Assembly (NCBI GenBank): GCA_958442925.1
Contig: CAUCIO010000062.1
Coordinates: 1 to 11,488, forward strand
Origin: an uncultured Clostridium sp.
GTDB taxonomy: Bacteria; Bacillota; Clostridia; Lachnospirales; Lachnospiraceae
DNA length: 11,488 nucleotides
Direction of reading: 5' to 3'
In this document: positions 1 through 8,300 of the stretch, in pieces
Layout: each line of letters begins with the position of its first letter
How positions within the stretch are numbered: the first letter of the stretch is position 1
The notes under the pieces: model-generated
Told to the model about the DNA's origin: nothing
What the model saw: the letters and a program-made list of their open reading frames with translations, nothing else
Databases searched by the model: none
Position numbers and translations under genes: made by a program

Positions 1-1
1 G

Positions 2-1342
2 ACAGAAGATGAGACTGTGATACACCCGGAATCAGTAATCCTTGATAAAAAAGAGCTGAAGTATGATTTATCCTGTCAGTTTGCAGGAGATATCAGTTCA
101 GAAATTATAAAAAAAGAAGGTTTTGGAATCAGGGATACGCTGAATGCCTCTGTTCTGCCAGAGCTGGCTAAAGGGGAGGAGTATGAGCCTTATAACAGGA
201 AAGTTCTCTGGAGCTCCAGCGAACCAGATGCCGTATCAGTGCAGGATGGCGTTTTATCAGTAAATGACAAGGCTGCATGGATTGCAGAGGCGCTCAAGAC
301 TTCTCCATACAGCGCAGAAAGAGAAGTTATCATAACTGCCAGGACAGAGGACGGAAAAAAGGAGGATTCCTGCTGCGTTAAACTCCATTTTCAGGCGAAA
401 GCGGTACAGGCGGATCGGGAGGAGGAGCAGTTTGATATTGTGCTTACGAAAAGCGGTCCCAGATCCAACCCTTCTTTTACATGGAAGGGGACAGCAGGAA
501 AGCAGATGAAAGCTGAACTGTATCCGGAGAGAAAAGGGGAAAATCCAGTTTGGAAGAGCAGTGATTCTTCTGTTCTTACGGTGACGCCAGATGGTCTGGC
601 AGCGCCGACTGCAGCAGAGGGAGAGGAAAACGCGGCGGCAGACTGGATCAAAAAAGCCATGGAAACCTACCCCTATTCAGGAGAAACAAGGGCATTTCTG
701 GAAGTATCAGATCCAGAGGGGGTATCAAAGGACAGAATTTCAGTGAAACTCACATTTAAGATGCTGGATAGAACCTATTCTTCAGGAAGCAGTTCTTCTT
801 CCGGTTCAGGAGGCGGCTCTTCTTCTGGATCAGGAGGCGGCTCTGCTTTCGGCCCAGGGAAGACGTCTGGTTTGGAAAGCGCTTCTGGACCGGCAGGAGA
901 GGGATCGGGAGCAGTTAGCCAGGCAGAAGGAATTTCCGGAGTATGGCTCAGTACGCCGGAAGGGTTCTGGATGTTTGAAGCAGGGAGAAAGTACAGAAAC
1001 GAATGGGCCTATATAAAAAATCCTTATGCAGGAGAAGGACAGAATCAGGCAGACTGGTTCCGCTTTGATGAGGAAGGACGAATGGTGACAGGATGGTTTA
1101 CAGACACAGATGGAAATGAATATTACCTCTGGCCGGAATCAGATGGAACGAAAGGCCATATGGCAGTTGGCTGGCAGTGGATTGACAGGGATCAGAATGG
1201 AAGCAGAGAATGTTATTATTTTAATCCGCTATCCGATGGGACAAAAGGAAAATTAATAAAATCACCGGCAGAGCCGGACGGATACCAGGTAAATGGAGAA
1301 GGAGCCTGGATTACAGACGGAATCATTCAGACGAAAGGATAG
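2..1342 (+). CDS. Wall-binding surface protein with two Ig-like (BIG2-type) modules, 5'-truncated by window edge
   Basis: The frame is open to the left edge and the visible N-terminus has no signal peptide. The GTG at 17 has no ribosome binding site, so the true start is probably upstream; residues here count from the codon at base 2 (446 visible). Two Ig-like modules lie at about 13-131 and 141-253. Each has the BIG2 signature of Trp followed by Ser-Ser/Ser-Asp and a Val-rich strand (WSSSEPDAVSV, WKSSDSSVLTV), then a matching helix ending in PYS. A flexible Ser/Gly linker (about 260-310) leads to a C-terminal region (about 313-435) with aromatic-Gly repeats such as VTGWFTDTDGNEYYLWPE and two SDGTKG turns, as in choline-binding/cell-wall-binding repeats. 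The protein is expected outside the cell, held non-covalently on wall polymer; the ligand is unknown. It ends 8 bases before the transglutaminase-like gene, which suggests one operon. Domain class is fairly sure, function is not. Confidence 0.85.
   Translation, partial: TEDETVIHPESVILDKKELKYDLSCQFAGDISSEIIKKEGFGIRDTLNASVLPELAKGEEYEPYNRKVLWSSSEPDAVSVQDGVLSVNDKAAWIAEALKTSPYSAEREVIITARTEDGKKEDSCCVKLHFQAKAVQADREEEQFDIVLTKSGPRSNPSFTWKGTAGKQMKAELYPERKGENPVWKSSDSSVLTVTPDGLAAPTAAEGEENAAADWIKKAMETYPYSGETRAFLEVSDPEGVSKDRISVKLTFKMLDRTYSSGSSSSSGSGGGSSSGSGGGSAFGPGKTSGLESASGPAGEGSGAVSQAEGISGVWLSTPEGFWMFEAGRKYRNEWAYIKNPYAGEGQNQADWFRFDEEGRMVTGWFTDTDGNEYYLWPESDGTKGHMAVGWQWIDRDQNGSRECYYFNPLSDGTKGKLIKSPAEPDGYQVNGEGAWITDGIIQTKG
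38..760 (+). other. Tandem duplicated Ig-like module in the wall-binding protein
   Basis: The two modules (about 38-394 and 422-760) align along their length. Each starts with a strand region, has a Trp-Ser-Ser Ig core, then a short amphipathic segment (AAWIAEALKTSPYS and ADWIKKAMETYPYS) and a last strand ending V-K-L-x-F. The helix-like WI..A..T.PYS insert is extra to a minimal BIG2 domain and is kept in both copies, so it was probably present before the duplication. Such modules usually act as spacers or adhesive stalks; which applies here is not known. Confidence 0.65.
803..850 (+). repeat. 24-base tandem repeat in the Ser/Gly linker
   Basis: Two adjacent 24-base units (803-826 and 827-850) share a 15-base identical core, tcaggaggcggctct, at 806-820 and 830-844. 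They encode Gly-Ser-Gly-Gly-Gly-Ser-type linker between the Ig-like modules and the wall-binding repeats. The unit is a multiple of three, so copy-number change by slippage would lengthen or shorten the linker without breaking the frame. Confidence 0.75.
938..1339 (+). other. C-terminal choline-binding-like cell-wall-binding repeat region
   Basis: This segment is rich in Trp, Tyr and Gly with the spacing of cell-wall-binding repeats: VWLSTPEGFWMF, WFRFDEEGRMVTGWF, YYLWPESDGTKGHMAVGWQW and CYYFNPLSDGTKGKL, then a short tail with WITDG. Related repeats in known proteins bind choline or other wall glycans through aromatic cages. The repeats are degenerate and few, so binding of choline itself cannot be claimed. 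Similar repeat tails are common in clostridial exported proteins. Confidence 0.75.
1334..1339 (+). promoter_or_regulatory. Weak ribosome binding site for the transglutaminase-like gene
   Basis: The purine-rich AAAGGA lies inside the last codons of the upstream gene, 11 bases before the ATG at 1351. It is weaker than the site of the next gene. Its overlap with the upstream coding end suggests that translation may depend partly on ribosomes finishing the upstream gene. Confidence 0.4.
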
Positions 1343-1350
1343 AAAAAAAT

Positions 1351-2166
1351 ATGAAAAAGGCAGCAGGAGCGGTAATGGCAGCGTTTCTGACAGGAGCCGG
1401 GGCGGTTTCCGCCCTGGCTGCCGAAGGGTATGCAAATGGAGGATATTGGTCCAATCAGGACTCTATGGAGTGGACCTTTGAGGATGGAAGGGCGGAGATT
1501 TATAGCAGAGGGCCTGTATTTGGTGAACTGCATCCGGAAATTACAGATCCGGAATACTATCTGAATGAAAGATTTTGCCTTGCTGGGGCTGAAGGAGAAG
1601 GGAACCAGGGGAAGGAGCCGTTGACGGAGAAAGAGATGGAACAATTAGGAGAATTTCTTCACAGCTTTGACTGGATTCATGCAGATGAAGCGTTTCGGGC
1701 AGAGAAGGTATACGAGAGGATTGCTAACGGACACTCAGGAAACCAGTATAAAATGCCGGATCCTTCTCTTTATTCCAGCCGATTTCCGATTTTGACAGGG
1801 GGATTTGGTCTGTGTGAAAATTTTGCTGATGAGTATGCGGATCTGGCTGCGCTGACAGGACTTCAGTGCGAGGCTTATGACAGTGATTTGAATCACAGAG
1901 CCTGCCTTCTTAAAATAGACGGGCAGTGGTTTCGAGTGGATCCTACTTCTTCCAGCACATTTTTCAGCAATGCATCCTTTTGTCCGGCTGACTATGAAAG
2001 GGAAAAGAAACGCGTCAGGGAAGCGTCAAAGGAAAAATGGGACACATATTTTAAGAAATATCCAGACAGCCGTCTGGCGGAGGATTTTTTAATGATGGAT
2101 CGCCTTGCGAGAGGAGAAATCACAGCAGAGGAGTATAACAGCTGGGCAGACAATTATTATAAATAG
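1351..2166 (+). CDS. Secreted transglutaminase-like superfamily protein
   Basis: This is a complete 271-residue protein. The start is the ATG followed by MKKAAGAVMAAF, a clear signal peptide (residues 1-23) with an ALA-type cleavage site just before AEGYANG. The mature part has the transglutaminase core: nucleophile Cys155 in GGFGLCENFADEYADL, His182 in LNHRACLLKIDG, and Asp197 in WFRVDPTS. Spacing and order (Cys, His, Asp) fit the papain-like triad of bacterial transglutaminase-core proteins. The residue after His is Arg rather than the common Ala-Trp. The C-terminal 70 residues are charged and helical, with no membrane segment, LPXTG motif or wall-binding repeat, so the enzyme is probably released or held by a partner. 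Members of this superfamily may cross-link proteins, cleave peptides or hydrolyse amides; the sequence does not decide between these. It lies 42 bases before the giant isopeptide-domain gene, so that protein is a candidate substrate by position only. Confidence 0.88.
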   Translation: MKKAAGAVMAAFLTGAGAVSALAAEGYANGGYWSNQDSMEWTFEDGRAEIYSRGPVFGELHPEITDPEYYLNERFCLAGAEGEGNQGKEPLTEKEMEQLGEFLHSFDWIHADEAFRAEKVYERIANGHSGNQYKMPDPSLYSSRFPILTGGFGLCENFADEYADLAALTGLQCEAYDSDLNHRACLLKIDGQWFRVDPTSSSTFFSNASFCPADYEREKKRVREASKEKWDTYFKKYPDSRLAEDFLMMDRLARGEITAEEYNSWADNYYK

Positions 2167-2190
2167 CAAGGCGGTTCAGAAACAGAATTT

Positions 2191-2201
2191 GGAAGGAGGG
2201 G
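2191..2201 (+). promoter_or_regulatory. Strong ribosome binding site that fixes the GTG start of the giant gene
   Basis: GGAAGGAGGGG contains a perfect AGGAGG at 2194-2199, nine bases before the GTG at 2209. An in-frame TGA at 2203-2205 rules out any earlier start in that frame. The 42-base gap (2167-2208) shows no hairpin with a T-run and no clear promoter, so the giant gene is probably read from a promoter upstream of the window. Confidence 0.85.
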
Positions 2202-2208
2202 ATGAGCA

Positions 2209-2334
2209 GTGGAAAAATTCAGCAGATATTGCTTCAGTGGGAAAGGACGGCGCGCCCTATCGCTAGTCCTCTCAATTATTTTAATGTGGATGGGATGTCT
2301 TCCCTACCTGCCTCCGCTTCAGTTTCAGGCAGCT
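2209..2334 (+). other. Signal peptide of the giant protein
   Basis: Residues 1 to about 42 show a basic start (EKFSRY...GKGRR), a hydrophobic core (ALSLVLSIILMWMGCLPYL) and a polar stretch ending LQFQAAE, where cleavage is likely after one of the two Ala. This places the protein on the Sec export route. The long n-region is usual for large Gram-positive surface proteins. Confidence 0.8.
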
Positions 2335-5300
2335 GAAAACAGAGATGTGGTGACTTTAACATCCGCTTATGGAGATTTTGGCGGAGACCATAAGCTGTAC
2401 TGTATTGATAAAGGAGGTCTGGCAATCTGGGGAATTGCAGATGATGGAGATCAATATGAAAAGCACAGTCCTTCCGGTATGAGGATTCCCCTGTCCCAGA
2501 GAGAACAGGAGTATATTTTCTGGGGAATTTTGACTCTGCAGGCATCCATAGGGGTGACAGAGGCAGCCAGTGCAGTAAAAAATATTAAGGCAAACTCCGC
2601 CGCACAGGGGAAAACGCCAATTACCAGCCTGGTGACAGAGGAGGATTTAAAAGCGCTTATTTATAAAGCTGATGTGAGGAAAAAATATCCCTGGCTGGAA
2701 GAAGCTGCTGCAGATACAGAGGGCTATCTGAAAATGGCAGGGCTGATTTCAGACGGAGGAAGCGTTTCTCAAAGCGGGAAAAAGATTCCGGATTTTTTGG
2801 CTGGATGTACTTCTGAGGCATCGGCTTACACGGTAAGCCCGGACGACTATACAATACATTTTGCTGAAGACGGTTCTGATGCCCAATTTATCGCTGAAGT
2901 TCCTCTCCTTTTTTCAAGCGATTCCGGTTTATCTTATACGGAGACTCCGCCTGACGGGTGGATTTGTACAAAAACAGATAAGGAAATACAGTTTTATAAT
3001 CCGACCCAGAATCCTTCGGGACTTCTGGTGAAATTTGCAGTAGAGGGAACAGATTATGCGTCTGCCAAAAGCTCCTACAGGTCAGAGGGGGAGCTGTTTG
3101 AAGACTGTCTGCAGTTTTGGGAGTGTGTTCAGTGCTCTGGAAATCATACAGGAGGGACTCCCCCAAGCAGCCCCACAGAAATCCATCAGCGTATGGTTTG
3201 GATGGAACTAAAGATGGCGCAGTCAGGTCTTTTTGCTTCTGTGGGAGGAACAGCAGTTCCAGGGGAAACAGAGGGAAACGTGGTATTCCATGTGTTCCGC
3301 CATGCAGAAGACTTTATTGCTAATTACAATGTGCAGCTGTTTAAGTTTGATCACGAGACAGGACAGCCTTTGGAAGGTGCCAGATTTGTTTTATATGAAC
3401 GTTTTGACGATAAAGGAGAGATCGATACAGAGAGAGATGGTTTGGCACACATTTACAAAGGGGGAAGTCCATATGCCAGCTATCATAAGGACAATCCTGT
3501 TATTTGGGATGGTTTTCGGAGAGTTGGAACGGTTGTAACAGATAAGAATGGCTATGGAAAACAGAGAATTGCCCATGGATATCACTATGATAAAACTTTC
3601 TGCAATGGTCATCCTGCACCTGTGTTTCTGCCTGTTCCCGCGCCAGAGGAGGACGAGGAGACAGGAGAAATTCTCAATTCCTTAGAAATTGAACAGGCAA
3701 AAGCCATAAATCAGCTTACAGCGCAAAAGTGGATTGCTACTGCTAAAGATTGTGAAGAGCAGGCATCAGGAGCGTTTGAGGGGGTACATTTTCACTGGTA
3801 TATGGAGGATGTTGACAGGGGAGAAATCGAAAGTACGGCTGCTTCAGGCGGAGAGGAAGGGACGACTCCTTCGGCTGGAAATACACAGGAAGCGTCTGCA
3901 GAGGAAGCGTACGACAGGTCTGGCTGCCATAAGGACATGGAAGATACGTACCGTAAGTTTATTTCTCTCAGATACAGCTATGCATTTTCAGAGTTTAAGG
4001 CCAGAGAGGGCTATATCCGCCATGATCTGCATCCAGATGATATTCCGGTGGAGATTATTACAACCGATTCTTCTGAAAATGGAGCAAACGCTGTGTTTTC
4101 TGGCGAATACAGCCAAAAAGAGAAACTGGAGGGAGAGAAGGCAGAGCTCTCTTCACGCCCTCAGACGTTGGTACAGGCATCTTTGCCTGTATTGAAAGCG
4201 ACTGGCTCGGAAGCAGAGGAAGAGGAGAAAGAGGAGGATAGGGAGGAAACACAGGAGAGGGATGAAATAGAAGAAGAGAAGGCAACGCCGTCTGTTCCAA
4301 AGTTTCAGTGGACGGAGACAAATTTTTCATTCCAAAAACCAAACATAAAGCAGGAAGAAGCTGTTTCGGACAGTCTGTTTCCATCTGCCTATAAGGCGGG
4401 ACTTTTGTCTGGAAGCCAAGGACAGGAGATAAAACCAGAACCAAGCGGCAGATACAGCCACTGCAGCGGAGCGGATGGAGAAAAGGAAGCCTGGAGGATT
4501 TATGATCACAGAACAGAGATGGAATTTCACATCAACAAAAAGGATTTAGATCTTTCGGCAGGGGAATCGGAAGAATATGATGCTTATGGGGAAGCGCAGG
4601 GAGACGGAACACTGGAGGGAGCGGTATACGGCTTGTTTGCAGCAGAAGATATCAGACATCCAGATGGAAAAACAGGGGTTGTTTATCGTGCCGGGAATCT
4701 GGCAGCAGTGGCAGCTTCAGATCGAAATGGAGACGCTTCTTTTCTTGCGAATACAGAAGCTCCAGGCCGTACCTACGATTATAAAACAGGAATGATTGTG
4801 GATACGCCGGATGGATGGGCAGAGAAAGCTCCAGAAAATTTGTATACGAAAAATATTTTATATGACGACTACACACTGGATCAGAAATATAAGAGAAGTT
4901 ATACAGACAATGAAAAAAACAATGGAAACTGTTGGATTGGGCGTCCTATTTTGGAGGGAAGCTATTATGTAAAAGAGCTGTCACGTTCAGAGGGATATGA
5001 GCTTTCTGTGGGGAATAAAAAGCATCCTTTGACAAACCGAGGGCAGGATCTTCAGTTACAGACAACTGAGACTGGAGAGGGGTATGCAGTGATTGCTTCT
5101 CCTCTCTACGCAGAGGAGCAGACCGCAGAAGACGGAACAGGAGCAGGTCCTGATGAATTGTTTTTTGCGGCCCGTTCCAGGGACACAAAAAAACAGCGTT
5201 ACGACTTACTCTTATCGCAGCTTCCGAAAGGCGTCAGATTTTACCGGAAAGAGACAGGAATGAAAAAAATAGAGGTTTCTGCAGGTACGGGAACCTATGA

Positions 5301-8300
5301 AAAGGTATTTTTGAAGAATCCAGACGGGTCTCCCAGATATATAAAGGCAGAGTATGAAGGACAGTATCCAAGATATAATGAAGATGGCAGCCTGATGACA
5401 GAAGAACTTCCGGTTAACCGTGGGGCAGAGCACATCAGGCAGGTTCCGGTAAGAGAGCTTGATTTAGATATAGTCCAGGAGATGATGCTGGAGCCTGAAA
5501 AAGGCATGACAGAGTCACAAAATCAGAAGCAGCTTTTAAAACCTGTAACAGAGTCAGAACTTTTATTTGTAAAGGGAAGGGTGGAGAGAATTCTCAGAAA
5601 GCACGGAAAGGCAACGCCGAAACGCAGGGAAGAAGGCGGTAAGATAAGCTATTCTGATATCCGCAGAGGCATTTTTGACAGAGGGGTTCGAAAAGGAGAA
5701 CCCGATCAGGAGGGAATTTCAGGTGTAAAACCGGGAGAGCCGGCCTCTGATACAGTGTATGGAATGCCTGTGAAGACGCTGGTAATGGATGTTGAAAAAG
5801 AAGATGGGTCTTTTCTTACAGTGGAAGACGCCGTTTTATCTGTACTGGATTACTATAACAGCCATCCTTACTACAGTTACGGCGGAATAGACGCTGTGAA
5901 AAAGAAAAATGGAAAAATGCTGTTTACTATATATGCAGGTATTTCCGGGAATCCGGAATACTTCATGGTTCTCGGCACAGATCCTGAGGAAGACAGCATT
6001 ATTTTTCAGGCAGTTCCCTGGCTTCCGCCGGATGAATCACGTTCACCGCGGCTGATTTATGCAGATTATTCTAATAATGCAAATTACGGAGCCTTTGGAA
6101 CTTATAGAGAATACAGAGAAATACAGGCAGGTTCTTCTGTGTTTGCGTCTGCCTTCCTGGTGCCAGATGCAGAAGCAGCGGAGGATGGAAGCCTGATTCC
6201 CAAAACAATATTAAGAAATGAATACTATAAGCCTGGAGAACTGGTGAGGGATAGAGATGGAAATCTGATTCAGGCATTTGAATATAGGGAGATATTAAAA
6301 ACAGAGATTGCAGAGACAGAAGAGGTTGTCTGGAAGGAGATTTTGGCAGAACAAAGGGAGGATGGAACTTATATTATCCCGGTGGACGCTGCCTATACCG
6401 ATTCCTTTGGAGTCGTCCATACAAATCAGGGAAAGGATCAGACCATAGAATTTAAAGCAGTTCTCCCTGAAAAAAATGTTGCCTTGTCACAGGAGGATGT
6501 TGGAATCCTGGAAGAGACTCTTATGCCAGGATTTACAGCTGGAAAAACCATGGGCAGCGCTTCCTATGTGCTCTACGTTAAAAAAGCCAGAGCCAAGGCG
6601 TGCCTGGACGCAGAGGCTGTGGAAATGCAGGGTGAAAATTCTTATGTGGTGCAGGCAGATTTGTCTTATCCCGGACAGGAAAAGTTATATGAAGATCAGG
6701 GAACAAGAATCTGTCCGGCTCAGGTACATGAAAGGCCCATTCGGCAGAGAATGAAAATATCAAAGGATATTTATGTAAATGAAGATGGAACCTATGATAA
6801 CAATACATACGGTGCGAATGAGACAGAAACAGAGCCGGGATTCCAGTTTAAGGCATATCTGAAAAGCAACCTGGAAAGGCTGTACCGGGATGAAGAGGGG
6901 ACCATTGTCTGGATGGATCGAAATGGAAATGAACTGCCGTATGAGAAAATGCTGCATTCACTCTGTCCGCAGTCTGAAGGAAGCGGGAAGCTGAATGTGC
7001 CGAAAATCTATACGAAAGTTTTGCACCAGGAAAAATCCACTCTGACAAGCGCTAATGGAAATAATATTCTTTCTGACTACAAGGATCCGAAGGCAGCAGA
7101 TGAAAATGCAGCGAAAAAAATTCCATTTTCAACTGCCATTGCTCCGGGAGGAGCCGGCGTTATTGTCAACGCGGCTTTGTACAGTTATCGAGGCAAAAAT
7201 GAGAATGCGGAACAGACAGATCAGATAAGGCAGCAGGCAAATAAGGGGTATACCAGGCTTCTGGAACTGGAGGACAGGATAGTGCAGGGGCCGGCCGGAC
7301 CTGTTACAGTTCAGGAGTATAATTATGAGAAGTTTTTTGACGCGCTGGAGACAGTAAATACGGATAAATGGGATACCAGAGCGCAGACCTATACATCCTG
7401 GAGACCTTTGGGAAATAAGGCTAAAAGAACAGAGTACGCTGTCAATAATGCAAAGGCCTCCGACCGGGTAAGGCAGTTTGCATTGACCTGGTATTTAGAT
7501 GACGAAGCAGCAAAGCTGGTAAAAGATAATGGAGAGAAGGAGGATGCGTCTAAAAAAGAGAACGCTGAAAACCTGTCGTCAGAAACGGTTTATGACGAAG
7601 CTCTGAATGCTGCTCTGGAAAAGGCATATAATTATTTGAAACCGTTTTTCCGGTATGATTTGGACGAAATATATGCGCTCTGCTGGGATTCGGAGAAGAA
7701 TGGGGGAGCAGATGAAGACAGGACGACACTGGCAGCTTCCAGGAAAGATGAGAATCAGTCAGACTATTATGGACTTTCTGAATATCTGCCCTATGGAACT
7801 TATGTCATAGCAGAACAGCAGCCGAAAAGGCAGATGGTAAACCGCCAATACAGAATCGACTGCCCAAAGGAAATTCAGATTCCAAGTATTTATGAGGTGA
7901 AAAAAACGGAAAAGCAGGAGCCTGAATTAAGCCGGACATATGAATACCAGACCTCTCTTTCACTGAATGAGCAGGCAGAAGAAGAACGATTCCTGATTCG
8001 TTTTGGTGAAGAGTGGGATCAGCATGTATTGGATCAGAGGGAATATGTGATTCGCGCCCATAACCATAATGGAGATTTTGAGATTTATAAGTATGGTTTA
8101 GAGCCGGATAAGCTGAAAGGAAGGATTTCCTATGAGGGAGGAAGCTATGATTACCAGGGATTTTCGATTGTCCAGGATCCGTTTGAACCGTGGAAGGACT
8201 ATTATAATCCAGTGCATCAGTTTTCAGGACAGAACCTGACAGAACAGGCAGGAGGAAATCAAAACAGTCATTATTTTGCAGACGATAAAAATAAAGAATC

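Noticed and set aside
17..19. GTG at 17 as the true start of the first gene
   Set aside because: No ribosome binding site precedes it, the frame is open further left, and the protein begins with no signal peptide although its domains are extracellular.
2167..2208. Terminator or promoter between the transglutaminase-like gene and the giant gene
   Set aside because: The 42 bases hold no stem-loop followed by T residues and no clear -35/-10 pair; only the ribosome binding site is supported.
2284..2298. Lipoprotein lipobox at MWMGC in the giant protein's signal peptide
   Set aside because: The position three before Cys is Trp rather than Leu or a similar residue, and an ordinary Ala-type cleavage region follows about a dozen residues later.
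2202..2336. ATG at 2202 as the start of a small gene after the strong ribosome binding site
   Set aside because: It begins only two bases after AGGAGG and its frame stops at 2336 after 44 codons with no recognisable product. The GTG at 2209 has ideal spacing and opens the long frame with a signal peptide.
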